From an uncultured Cellulosilyticum sp. (lineage in GTDB: Bacteria; Bacillota; Clostridia; Lachnospirales; Cellulosilyticaceae): DNA of 64,000 bases. This document shows, piece after piece, positions 8,024 through 15,966 of the stretch. The notes beneath the pieces are model-generated. The model had not been told where the DNA came from, ran no database searches, and worked only from the letters and a program-made list of their open reading frames with translations. The translations under genes and the position numbers were made by a program. The stretch spans positions 1 through 64,000 of the forward strand of contig CAKVCL010000007.1 in NCBI GenBank assembly GCA_934725855.1, given 5' to 3'. How positions within the stretch are numbered: position 1 is the stretch's first letter; each line of letters opens with the position of its first letter.

Positions 8024-8911
8024 ATGAATATTCTATGGCTCATAATAAAAATAGTCCTTTGGACGCTAGTAGGTTTAATAGGAATTGGACTAGTTGGACT
8101 TGGCATGATTTTGTACAGCCCAGTAAAATATGAAGCGTATTTGTCTAAAGAAGAACAGTTAACTTATGATATTAGATGGTGCTATCTATGGGGCATAAAA
8201 GGGCTATTTTATCAAGATTTGGAAAAGAAAAATCATTGGATAAAAGCTTTTGGAAAAACATTTTATAAAGAAAGCATTGAGATCAAACAAGCCAAAACGT
8301 GTGAAACGGTAACGAGGCAAGCTCAAAGTGTTCAAAAGATGGAAGCCCATGAAAAAGTGGCACACGCACCATTGGCAGAAGATAAACCTTCTAAAGAAGT
8401 AGAAAAGTTATCTAAAATAAAGGTAGAAAAAGAGAAGGTTAGTCCTTTATTAAAAAAAGAAACTGAAAAAGAAGTTAAAGCATTAGAAGAAAATATAAAA
8501 CAAGAAGCGAAGGAAACCACTCGGCAAATTCCTTGGAGTGAATGGAAGGCTGTTCTTTTGGATAAACGGACATATGGAGCCATTCAAGAAATAGTAGTTT
8601 GTATTTGGCGTATTCTTAAAGAATTGACGCCGAATGAATGGGATTTTGAAGTGGTGGTAGGAAAAGAAGAACCAGCAGATACAGGGGAACTTATTGCAAA
8701 ACTTACGATGCTTTATCCGATTTATTATACGCATGGCATCATTCGAGGAAACTATGAAAAAGAATGCCTAGAAGGAGGCTTTCTTATTAAAGGAAAGTTT
8801 ACCTTAGGAAGCGTTGTGTGGCACATTTTAAGATGTATACTAAGTCAGCCAGTTTGGTGGCTTATAAAAAAGATAGTTAATCTTAGAAAGGAAGATGAAA
8901 ATGGAAAATAA
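8024..8911 (+). CDS. ytfI: DUF2953 domain membrane protein (YtfI-like)
   Basis: The 295-aa protein has an N-terminal transmembrane helix (about 5-30), a region resembling the DUF2953 start (YDIRWCYLWGIKGLF), a Lys/Glu-rich linker (about 95-170), and a C-terminal DUF2953 block ending in a hydrophobic stretch. Function is unknown. In Bacillus subtilis ytfI lies immediately upstream of ytfJ and the two are coexpressed during sporulation. The same order occurs here, with a 17-nt overlap into the called upstream ytfJ frame (11 nt with the preferred start). The ribosome binding site is GAAGGGGTG. The charged linker is longer than usual. Confidence 0.82.
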   Translation: MNILWLIIKIVLWTLVGLIGIGLVGLGMILYSPVKYEAYLSKEEQLTYDIRWCYLWGIKGLFYQDLEKKNHWIKAFGKTFYKESIEIKQAKTCETVTRQAQSVQKMEAHEKVAHAPLAEDKPSKEVEKLSKIKVEKEKVSPLLKKETEKEVKALEENIKQEAKETTRQIPWSEWKAVLLDKRTYGAIQEIVVCIWRILKELTPNEWDFEVVVGKEEPADTGELIAKLTMLYPIYYTHGIIRGNYEKECLEGGFLIKGKFTLGSVVWHILRCILSQPVWWLIKKIVNLRKEDENGK

Positions 8912-9350
8912 AGTAAATTCAGATTTAAATGATTTAATGCACCAATTAGAAAGTTTTATTACCACTAAAACAGTCGTAGGAGAACCTATTCATATTGATC
9001 AAACCATTCTGGTTCCGCTTGTAGATGTAAGTTTTGCAGCAGCAGCAGGTTCTACAGCAAGTAATAAGTTTGTTGAAAAACGCAAGGAAAAAGAAAAACG
9101 TGTGGATGGAGGCGTAGGAGCTGGTGCAGGTGGTTTAGGCGCAAAAGTGATGCCAAGTGCGATGCTTGTGATTCAAAATGGAACGACTCAACTGATTAAT
9201 ATTCGAAATCAAGATAGTTTAACAAAACTGATAGATATGATTCCAGGATTACTTGCAAAAGTTCCTGAGTTTTTTGGAAAAGAGTCAAAAGAAGAAAATG
9301 ATTCAACTGTTCCAACAGACACCAAATATCATGAAATGAAAGAAAAATAA
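8901..9350 (+). CDS. ytfJ: Sporulation protein YtfJ (GerW family)
   Basis: The YtfJ/GerW family is conserved in endospore formers; in Bacillus GerW is needed for normal germination. The sequence shows the family features: an N-terminal helix, VVGEPIHIDQTILVPLVDVSF, a Gly/Ala-rich segment and AKVMPSAMLVIQNG. Two in-frame ATGs exist, at 8895 and 8901. The ribosome binding site AGAAAGGA (8885-8892) is only 2 nt from the first but 8 nt from the second, so 8901 is preferred (149 aa). A strong terminator follows. The acidic tail after residue 125 is low-complexity and probably disordered. Confidence 0.92.
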   Translation: MENKVNSDLNDLMHQLESFITTKTVVGEPIHIDQTILVPLVDVSFAAAAGSTASNKFVEKRKEKEKRVDGGVGAGAGGLGAKVMPSAMLVIQNGTTQLINIRNQDSLTKLIDMIPGLLAKVPEFFGKESKEENDSTVPTDTKYHEMKEK

Positions 9351-9403
9351 AAAATTCCCTTTGCAGTGGATGAATACTTAGTCATTGCAAAGGGAATTTT
9401 TTT
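9351..9403. terminator. Bidirectional terminator between ytfJ and ychF
   Basis: A 16-bp stem of AAAAATTCCCTTTGCA with its complement (9385-9400) is followed by a T-run. It serves the convergent genes ytfJ (+) and ychF (-). Confidence 0.9.
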
Positions 9404-10496
9404 AAACATTAAATCTAAATAAGATAATATCTCCGTCTTGTACAACATACTCTTTGCCTTCAAGGCGGACAAGACCTTTTTCTTTAGCAGCAGTGTAAGA
9501 ACCGCATGCGACTAAATCATCAAAGTTAACGATTTCTGCACGGATAAAACCTCTTTCAAAATCAGAGTGGATTTTTCCAGCAGCTGCTGGGGCTTTAGTC
9601 CCTACTTTAATCGTCCAAGCACGTACTTCTTGTTCACCAGCAGTTAGGTAACTGATTAAACCAAGAAGTTTGTAGCTTGCAGCCACCAAACGATCAAAAC
9701 CTGTAGAAGTAAGTCCTAAATCTTCTAAGAAAGCAGCTTTTTCTTCATCATCTAATTCAGAAAGTTCTTGTTCAATTTTAGCACAGATGACAAACGTTTC
9801 TGATCCTTCCTCGGCAGAATAATTACGTACTTGTTTAACATAATCATTTTCAACACCGGCAATTAAATCATCATCACAGATATTAGCTGCATATAACATT
9901 GGTTTGGCTGTAATTAGACCGATGGATGTGATAAAAGCATCTTTTTCTTCATCTTCACCAAGTAACTGGCGTGCAGGTTTACCTGATTCAAGCGTCGCAT
10001 AGATTTCTTTTAAGACTTCCACTTCTGCTGCTGCCGCTTTATCTGCTTTAGCAGCTTTTTGTTGTTTGGCAATACGTCTTTCAATCATTTCCATATCTGC
10101 AAAAGCAAGCTCTAAGTTGATGGTTTCAATATCACGAAGAGGATCCACTGTCTTATCAACATGAACGATATTTTCGTCTTCGAAGCAACGTACAACTTGT
10201 ACAATGGCATCTACTTCACGAATATGAGATAAAAATTGGTTACCTAATCCTTCACCTTTACTGGCACCACGAATGAGACCAGCGATATCTACAAATTCAA
10301 TAGCGGCTGGTAAAACACGTTTAGAATTGTACATATCGTGTAATACATCTAGACGTTTATCAGGTACAGGAACCACCCCGACATTTGGTTCAATTGTACA
10401 GAATGGGTAGTTAGCAGATTCTGCCCCTGCTTTTGTTAATGCATTAAATAGTGTACTTTTTCCTACATTAGGAAGTCCAACTATTCCAAGTTTCAT
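9402..10496 (-). CDS. ychF: Obg-like ATPase YchF
   Basis: YchF is a universally conserved TRAFAC P-loop protein that prefers ATP over GTP and associates with ribosomes and stress responses. The sequence has GLPNVGKSTLFN (G1), the YPFCTIEPNVG switch region, DIAGLIRGAS (G3), a coiled-coil insertion (about 130-210) and a C-terminal TGS domain. In the minus direction, GAGGAAGG abuts the upstream ATG (10505) but is 9 nt from the second ATG at 10496. The second start gives the family-typical MKLGIVGLPN, so a 364-aa product is called. It is monocistronic. Confidence 0.95.
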   Translation of the reverse strand: MKLGIVGLPNVGKSTLFNALTKAGAESANYPFCTIEPNVGVVPVPDKRLDVLHDMYNSKRVLPAAIEFVDIAGLIRGASKGEGLGNQFLSHIREVDAIVQVVRCFEDENIVHVDKTVDPLRDIETINLELAFADMEMIERRIAKQQKAAKADKAAAAEVEVLKEIYATLESGKPARQLLGEDEEKDAFITSIGLITAKPMLYAANICDDDLIAGVENDYVKQVRNYSAEEGSETFVICAKIEQELSELDDEEKAAFLEDLGLTSTGFDRLVAASYKLLGLISYLTAGEQEVRAWTIKVGTKAPAAAGKIHSDFERGFIRAEIVNFDDLVACGSYTAAKEKGLVRLEGKEYVVQDGDIILFRFNV

Positions 10497-10610
10497 ATGT
10501 TTCATCCTTCCTCAAACTTATCCCTCTAGCCAAAGTGAACACACTCAATGACTTAAATAGGTTGATATCCTATATAGTTTATCGCATTATGTGGCTAAAT
10601 ACAACAAATT

Positions 10611-10642
10611 AAATAAAACTGCAATAAATTGCAGTTTTATTT
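10611..10642. terminator. Hairpin terminator downstream of the 56-aa minus-strand gene
   Basis: A 14-bp perfect stem (10611-10624 with 10629-10642) has a TAAA loop. It overlaps the stop codon of the miniprotein; the T-tract after it on the minus strand is short. Confidence 0.7.
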
Positions 10643-10807
10643 GTGACAACAAATGATTTTAAGAAGTTTAAAGAAGAAAAATAGGAAAATTATTAAGGTA
10701 AGAAGTGGCCATTTATAAAAGGCTTCTTGCATTCTGGCACAACAAGAAGAGGGAGCGGAAGTTTTTTGCTTGCTTACTACCCGATAATGTCTATAATGTT
10801 CAGTCAT
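10637..10807 (-). CDS. Uncharacterised 56-aa single-pass membrane miniprotein
   Basis: The product starts MTEHYRHYRVVSKQK, has a basic and polar N-terminus (about 1-33) and one very hydrophobic helix (about 34-50, rich in Leu, Ile and Phe), and ends ICCHK. A strong ribosome binding site GAAAGGAGA lies 5 nt upstream of ATG 10807; an upstream in-frame start at 10870 lacks one. A terminator hairpin overlaps the stop. Charge distribution suggests N-in topology with a short tail at the outer face. The two Cys pairs (SCC, ICC) are notable. I do not recognise a family. It is divergent from lgt. Confidence 0.65.
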   Translation of the reverse strand: MTEHYRHYRVVSKQKTSAPSSCCARMQEAFYKWPLLTLIIFLFFFFKLLKIICCHK

Positions 10808-10869
10808 AAAAAATCTCCTTTCGGTTATAATCTTAGTATCTAAAAATGAGAAAGATTTATACTGGTACA

Positions 10870-10898
10870 TTTACACAACTTAATTAATCTCCTATAAT
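10870..10898 (+). promoter_or_regulatory. Sigma-A promoter of lgt
   Basis: TTTACA (10870-10875) and TATAAT (10893-10898) are 17 bp apart, 25 nt before the lgt start. Confidence 0.8.
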
Positions 10899-10922
10899 AA
10901 AAAACATAAAAGGAGGCGCATT

Positions 10923-11789
10923 ATGCAAATACCAAATATTTATTTCCCTCATCTGGGATTATCATTTAACTTAAAATCACAAGCATTCTCGATTTTTGGA
11001 CTAGAGGTTTATTGGTATGGGATTATTATTACAACGGGCATTATTTTAGGCACGCTACTTGCTTGTCATATTGCTAAAAAAGAAGGTCTTAATCCAGAGC
11101 TTTTCACGGATTTTATCTTATATGATGTGATTTTTGCTATCGTTGGGGCAAGACTATATTATGTTATTTTTAGTTGGGATTATTATAAGGACAATTTATC
11201 TCAAATTATCAATACAAGGCAAGGCGGACTTGCTATTTATGGTGGGGTGATTGCTTCGGTCATCGTAGCTGTTATTTATACACATAAAAAACACGTTAAA
11301 TTTGCACATTTTGCGGATATTGCTTCATTTGGATTAATTTTAGGTCAAGCCATCGGAAGATATGGTAACTTTTTCAACAAAGAAGTTTTTGGAGGGTATA
11401 CAAATAATTTTTTTGCAATGGCTATCTTAAAAACAGAAGCTAAACCACCGTTTTCTGAGGAAGTATTAAGTCATATCCAAACTTTTCCGCAGTTTGGGGC
11501 AGCAGAGTATATTCAAGTGCATCCCACTTTCTTTTATGAATCCACTTGGAATTTAGGACTTTTAATCCTGTTACTCATTTACCGTAAGCACCGTAAAGCT
11601 TATGGAGAAATCTTTTGCTTATACCTAATAGGTTATGGAGTGGGAAGATATTGGATTGAAGGGATTCGCACCGATCAATTATTGTGGTGGCACACCCAAA
11701 TTCCGATTTCTCAGATCGTTGCGATAGGTTCAGTCATTATGGGGATAATTGGAATACTATTGTGTCGAAACAGAAATAGGCTCAAATAA
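10923..11789 (+). CDS. lgt: Prolipoprotein diacylglyceryl transferase Lgt
   Basis: Lgt transfers a diacylglyceryl group from phosphatidylglycerol to the lipobox cysteine of prelipoproteins at the outer face of the membrane. The 288-aa protein has about seven transmembrane segments. The signature GQAIGRYGNFFNKEVFGG lies near residues 140-157, with the YWYGIII and GARLYYV segments before it and HPTFFYES and GVGRYWIEGIRTDQL after it. The ribosome binding site AAAGGAGGCGC is strong. The gene is alone between its own promoter and the Spo0E-like gene. Length and order of motifs are normal. Confidence 0.96.
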   Translation: MQIPNIYFPHLGLSFNLKSQAFSIFGLEVYWYGIIITTGIILGTLLACHIAKKEGLNPELFTDFILYDVIFAIVGARLYYVIFSWDYYKDNLSQIINTRQGGLAIYGGVIASVIVAVIYTHKKHVKFAHFADIASFGLILGQAIGRYGNFFNKEVFGGYTNNFFAMAILKTEAKPPFSEEVLSHIQTFPQFGAAEYIQVHPTFFYESTWNLGLLILLLIYRKHRKAYGEIFCLYLIGYGVGRYWIEGIRTDQLLWWHTQIPISQIVAIGSVIMGIIGILLCRNRNRLK

Positions 11790-11814
11790 TAGAAACAAAA
11801 AAACGGAATTAATG

Positions 11815-11843
11815 TTGTAATAATTGAAAGAATGTATTATAAT
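11815..11843 (+). promoter_or_regulatory. Sigma-A promoter of the Spo0E-like gene
   Basis: TTGTAA (11815-11820) and TATAAT (11838-11843) are 17 bp apart; the predicted start lies near 11850, ahead of the ribosome binding site at 11894-11900. Confidence 0.75.
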
Positions 11844-11906
11844 ACCAAATATAGAGATATATAAAAAAGATTTACTTTGTTTTATTTAGTTTTAAGGGGG
11901 ATTTAT

Positions 11907-12074
11907 ATGGAAGAGGTACAAGAGAGGATTGCAGTTTTGCGAAGCCGCTTAAATCAATTGCTAGAAGAGCAAGAAAATGAACAGTATCCATCACCGAAAA
12001 TATACTTACTTAGTGTTATGCTAGATCAAGAAATTGTAAGGTATTATAAGAGCCTTGCAAGCATTAAGTGTTAA
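11907..12074 (+). CDS. Spo0E-like aspartyl-phosphate phosphatase
   Basis: Small Spo0E-family proteins dephosphorylate Spo0A~P and so restrain entry into sporulation. The product is 55 aa, with two predicted antiparallel helices. The family motif S-x-x-L-D-x-x-I appears as SVMLDQEI, followed by VRYYK. The ATG at 11907 is supported by AAGGGGG at 11894-11900; an in-frame upstream start at 11877 has no ribosome binding site. It has its own promoter and terminator, so it is an independent input to the sporulation decision. Assignment rests on a short motif, but length and layout fit well. Confidence 0.85.
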   Translation: MEEVQERIAVLRSRLNQLLEEQENEQYPSPKIYLLSVMLDQEIVRYYKSLASIKC

Positions 12075-12078
12075 TCAT

Positions 12079-12128
12079 ATAAATCAAGAGGACTTTATCC
12101 ATTTAGGGTAAAGTCCTCTTGATTTATT
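12079..12128 (+). terminator. Terminator of the Spo0E-like gene
   Basis: A stem of about 22 bp (12079-12100 with 12106-12127, one G-U pair) closes on ATTTA. It is followed by TATAAAT rather than a pure T-run. Confidence 0.75.
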
Positions 12129-12160
12129 ATAAATATTTATAATCATACCCGTGTTTTGGC

Positions 12161-12189
12161 TTGAAATTTTTGATCAAAACACATAAAAT
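12161..12189 (+). promoter_or_regulatory. Sigma-A promoter of the dcw cluster
   Basis: TTGAAA (12161-12166) and TAAAAT (12184-12189) are 17 bp apart, giving a leader of about 115 nt before rsmH. The usual mraZ gene is absent from this spot. Confidence 0.65.
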
Positions 12190-12310
12190 ATAAGAAAATG
12201 GGTGTAAGTGGTTAGAAATACTAGAAAGTTCGTTCAATTCTTTTCATTTAGAGTAATTAGATAATATTCTAGATCAACAAGAAAGAATTAGGCCTATAGA
12301 AGGAGAAAAA

Positions 12311-13246
12311 ATGAAATTTGAACATGTGTCAGTCTTATTAAATGAATGTATAGAAGGGCTTGATATTAAGCCAGATGGGACTTATGTTGATGGAACACTA
12401 GGAGGGGCAGGGCATGCCTTTGTAGTTTGTTCTCATCTAAGTAATAAGGGTCATTTTATTGGAATCGACCAAGATCATAATGCGTTAACAGTGTCCAAGG
12501 AAAGACTAAGTCATGTAAGCCCTAAAGTGACACTTGTTAAAAGCAATTTTGTGGAAGTAAAATCCGTTTTAGAACAGCTAGGGATTGAAAAAGTGGATGG
12601 CATGCTGATTGATTTAGGCGTTTCTTCACATCAATTGGATGAACCCTCAAGAGGATTTTCCTATATGCATGATGCGCCACTTGATATGAGAATGAATCAA
12701 GAGGCCTCCTATAATGCATATGAAGTGGTGAATACGATGAGTGAAGAAGCGTTATACCATGTCATTAAAGATTATGGTGAAGAGCGTTGGGCAAAGCGTA
12801 TTGCAAACTTTATTGTTACTGAAAGAAGCAAAAAGCCGATAGAAACCACTTATGAATTAGTTGAAGTCATTAAGAAAGCGATTCCGCAAGGCGCTCGAAA
12901 GGATGGACCTCATCCAGCTAAAAGAACATTTCAAGCTATTCGTATTGCAGTGAATCGTGAACTAGAAATTATTGAACCTACCATTAGAGATATCGTTAGT
13001 AAATTGAATAAAGGTGGTAGATTATGTATCATTACTTTTCATTCGCTGGAAGATCGCATTGTGAAGCATACATTTAAAGCGTTGGAAGATCCATGTACAT
13101 GCTCAAAGAGTCTTCCGATTTGTGTTTGTGGGAAAGTCCCAGAGGTAAAAGTGATTACAAAAAAACCGATTTTGCCATCTGATGAGGAAATTGAAGTAAA
13201 TCCACGCTCAAGGAGTGCCAAATTAAGAATTATTGAAAAGATATAA
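12311..13246 (+). CDS. rsmH: 16S rRNA (cytosine-1402-N4)-methyltransferase RsmH
   Basis: RsmH (MraW) methylates N4 of C1402 in the 16S rRNA decoding centre. The 311-aa protein begins with [13 protein letters not shown], carries the SAM motif DGTLGGAGH, and has [28 protein letters not shown] and [10 protein letters not shown], all diagnostic. The ribosome binding site AGAAGGAG precedes ATG 12311. As in most Gram-positives it opens the division and cell wall cluster, but mraZ, normally directly upstream, is missing. The next gene, ftsL, starts 14 nt downstream. Confidence 0.97.
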   Translation: MKFEHVSVLLNECIEGLDIKPDGTYVDGTLGGAGHAFVVCSHLSNKGHFIGIDQDHNALTVSKERLSHVSPKVTLVKSNFVEVKSVLEQLGIEKVDGMLIDLGVSSHQLDEPSRGFSYMHDAPLDMRMNQEASYNAYEVVNTMSEEALYHVIKDYGEERWAKRIANFIVTERSKKPIETTYELVEVIKKAIPQGARKDGPHPAKRTFQAIRIAVNRELEIIEPTIRDIVSKLNKGGRLCIITFHSLEDRIVKHTFKALEDPCTCSKSLPICVCGKVPEVKVITKKPILPSDEEIEVNPRSRSAKLRIIEKI

Positions 13247-13260
13247 AAGGTGGGGTTTAA

Positions 13261-13701
13261 ATGGCTAAGAAAGAAAGAGCGAAATACAATTATCAATATG
13301 ATAGTGTAGCGAGAAACTATGCGCAACCTATCGAGCCTGTTAGAATACCAGTACCTAGTAACCCAAAACAACAGCCCAAAGTAGCGACTAAAACAAAGGG
13401 TGATTTAGCTTTTGGATTTCAAGTGTCTATATGCGGCATTGTATTATTTGCTTGTGCACTACTTTATATTCAAAGTTATTCGATGTTTCGTTCAAAACAA
13501 GTAGAACTCAACACGTTAAAATCAAAAAAGATAGAAATTATGAATGAAATTACAGGGGTAGAATCCCAAATGGCAAAAAAACTTGACTTAAATCAGATTC
13601 GGGAGAGAGCAGTTAATGAACTAGGTATGCAAGAGCCTTTACCTTATCAAATCGTTTATATTGATTTACCCAAAGAAAGTTACACAACGTATAAAAAATA
13701 G
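13261..13701 (+). CDS. ftsL: FtsL-type septum formation protein
   Basis: The 146-aa protein has a basic cytoplasmic N-terminus (1-55), one transmembrane helix (about 57-78) and an extracytoplasmic coiled coil (about 80-115) followed by a short tail. This is the FtsL/DivIC layout. FtsL-type proteins bridge FtsQ and the septal PBP/FtsW pair and help trigger septal synthesis. Primary sequence is poorly conserved in this family, so the call depends on size, topology and its place between rsmH and a PBP gene. The ribosome binding site AAGGTGGGG precedes the ATG. Confidence 0.82.
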   Translation: MAKKERAKYNYQYDSVARNYAQPIEPVRIPVPSNPKQQPKVATKTKGDLAFGFQVSICGIVLFACALLYIQSYSMFRSKQVELNTLKSKKIEIMNEITGVESQMAKKLDLNQIRERAVNELGMQEPLPYQIVYIDLPKESYTTYKK

Positions 13702-13719
13702 AATGAAGTAGGGATTAAG

Positions 13720-15900
13720 ATGCAAAAGAAAAGAATGAAAAAAAGATCCAATGCCTTGCCTAAGAGAGAGCGCCTAAATGGGCGTTTCTTTTTGGTGGGT
13801 TTATTGATGTGTACCTCACTAGGGTTATTGGGATTAAAAGTGGGAAAACTTACGCTTATAGATCATGATATTTATGCAGAAGGGGCTTTAAAAAATACAC
13901 TAAAAAGTGAAAACACGATAGAAGCACCAAGAGGGACGATTCAAGATGCAAAAGGCCGGCAGTTAGCGGTGAGCTTATTAACTTATAATGTGATTCTAGA
14001 TCCGTATGCCATTGTGAATGTGGTGGATAAAGAGGATTATCCTAAGTTATATGGTAAATTAGAAGAAGCAACGGGCGAGTCAGCCAGTCAAATACAAGCG
14101 AAGGTTGAAAAACGCATTCAAGAAAAAGCAGATTCAAAGTTTCTAGAACTTGCAAAGCAAATTGAATTGGAACCTGAGCAAGTGGAAGCATTAAATGCTT
14201 TGGATGGTGTAACCGTTGTGAGCACTTATAAAAGAAGTTATCCTAATGGAAAGTTAGCAGCTCAAGTTTTAGGGTTTTATAATGGGGAAGGTGAAGGACA
14301 GTATGGGGTTGAAGAGGGGTATGATGAGTATTTAACAGGACAAATAGGAAGGGCTTATTCTCAAATACAAAACTCTAAAATGATGACAAAAGAATATCAA
14401 GCTCCTCAAAAAGGAGATACGGTTTCACTAACGATCGACTCGGTGGTTCAACAATATGTTGAGGAAACAATGGAAAAATATATTAAGGAGTGGAATGCGA
14501 CAAAGGCAAGTTGTATTATTATGAATCCCAATACGGGTGAAGTGCTTGCAATGTATTCTTACCCAACCTATGATCCTAATCACTTTAACAACTTATCGCA
14601 GCAATTAGGCGAGAACGTTTGGGCAAATATGCAAGCTGAGTCCAAGTCAACGGCTTTACTCAATGCCTGGAGAAACAATTCTATACAGTATAACTATGAA
14701 CCAGGTTCAACTTTTAAACCTTTAGTGGTTGCTGCGGCCTTACAAGAAGGCATTATTCGTTTAACAGATACCTTTGAATGTAGTGGAAATAAGCAAGTAG
14801 CAGACCGAACAATTAATTGTTGGAAGACATCAGGTCATGGTCACCAAACGTTAAGTGAGGCATTAGCTAACTCATGTAATGTGGCGATGATTGAAATTGC
14901 TAACAAATTGGATGAAAAGACATTTATGAAATATTTTGATGACTATGGATTTGGTAAACTAACCGGTATTGCCCTTGCAGGAGAAGAAAAGGGTATTTTG
15001 CATACCTATATGCACGCTGTTGAAAAAGCAACATCAGCTATTGGGCAAACTTTTATGGTGACACCGATTCAGCTAATTACCGCTTTTTCATCTGTTATTA
15101 ATGGTGGGTATTTGCTAGAACCTTATGTGGTATCTGAAATTACAGATGAAAAAGGAGTTACCGTGTTTAAACAAAGTGGCACGACTAAAAATCAAGTACT
15201 CGCTACTTCTATAGCTGATGAAGTAAGAGATGCTCTTGAAAAAGTAGTAGATGAGGGAACGGGGCATAATGCGAATATACCTGGATATATCATTGGAGGT
15301 AAAACAGGAACGGGTCAAAAGTTTAAAGAAGGTACAAGTCAAAGAGTGGAAGATCTTTATGCCGCTTCATTTATGGGATTTGCACCGGTGGATCATCCAG
15401 AAGTCATTGCATTAATTGTTTTTGATGATGTGCCAGAGCATACAGGCGCACCGGCCAATGCGTTTAGAGATATGATGAGCAATATCTTCCCTTATTTAGA
15501 GATTGAAACCAGTACACAAGCTGAGGTAGATACAGAAAAAGTGGCATCTGTACCGGATATAAGTGGAAAAGATATTTATGAAGCCATTAGTGTATTAAGT
15601 GATCATGGATTTAATTATAGTATTCTTGGAAATGGTGTGAAGGTTGAAGATCAATATCCACCTGCCCAGTCTGACTGGGGAAAAAATAAGAGTGTGACCT
15701 TAATCACAACAACAGATACACCAGGTGATTTATTAGAAGTACCTGTACTTATAGGAAAAACCGTAGAAGAAGCAAAGACATTGGCAGGAAATGATTTTAA
15801 GATTCAAAGTAGTGGTCAAGGTGTTATTAAATCGCAAATTCCTAAAGCAGGCACTAAGATAGAAAAAGGTAATAAAATTATTGTAAAAACAACAGAATAA
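13720..15900 (+). CDS. Class B penicillin-binding protein with two PASTA domains
   Basis: This is a monofunctional transpeptidase for septal peptidoglycan (PBP2B/PBP2x type). The 726-aa protein has a basic N-terminus, one transmembrane anchor (about 24-46), a dimerisation domain, the transpeptidase domain and two C-terminal PASTA repeats (about 605-665 and 667-725). Catalytic motifs are intact: Ser330-T-F-Lys333, Ser385-C-Asn387 and Lys528-T-Gly530. PASTA repeats bind muropeptides or beta-lactams. It lies between ftsL and spoVD, the position of pbpB in Bacillus. A hairpin with a T-run follows the stop and may limit readthrough into spoVD. Confidence 0.93.
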   Translation: MQKKRMKKRSNALPKRERLNGRFFLVGLLMCTSLGLLGLKVGKLTLIDHDIYAEGALKNTLKSENTIEAPRGTIQDAKGRQLAVSLLTYNVILDPYAIVNVVDKEDYPKLYGKLEEATGESASQIQAKVEKRIQEKADSKFLELAKQIELEPEQVEALNALDGVTVVSTYKRSYPNGKLAAQVLGFYNGEGEGQYGVEEGYDEYLTGQIGRAYSQIQNSKMMTKEYQAPQKGDTVSLTIDSVVQQYVEETMEKYIKEWNATKASCIIMNPNTGEVLAMYSYPTYDPNHFNNLSQQLGENVWANMQAESKSTALLNAWRNNSIQYNYEPGSTFKPLVVAAALQEGIIRLTDTFECSGNKQVADRTINCWKTSGHGHQTLSEALANSCNVAMIEIANKLDEKTFMKYFDDYGFGKLTGIALAGEEKGILHTYMHAVEKATSAIGQTFMVTPIQLITAFSSVINGGYLLEPYVVSEITDEKGVTVFKQSGTTKNQVLATSIADEVRDALEKVVDEGTGHNANIPGYIIGGKTGTGQKFKEGTSQRVEDLYAASFMGFAPVDHPEVIALIVFDDVPEHTGAPANAFRDMMSNIFPYLEIETSTQAEVDTEKVASVPDISGKDIYEAISVLSDHGFNYSILGNGVKVEDQYPPAQSDWGKNKSVTLITTTDTPGDLLEVPVLIGKTVEEAKTLAGNDFKIQSSGQGVIKSQIPKAGTKIEKGNKIIVKTTE

Positions 15901-15906
15901 GGTCAT

Positions 15907-15966
15907 AAAGACTCCTCCTTTAAAATAGACTGTAGGTAAGACAAACTATAAAGGGAGGAGTTTTTT
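15907..15966 (+). promoter_or_regulatory. Leader hairpin that contains the spoVD ribosome binding site; terminator-like
   Basis: ACTCCTCCTTTA (15911-15922) pairs with TAAAGGGAGGAGT (15949-15961), with one bulged G. The 3' arm holds the spoVD Shine-Dalgarno AAGGGAGGAG (15951-15960), and TTTTTT follows directly before ATG 15967. The structure can act as an intrinsic terminator, hide the ribosome binding site, or both. No promoter was recognised inside the loop. Confidence 0.7.
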
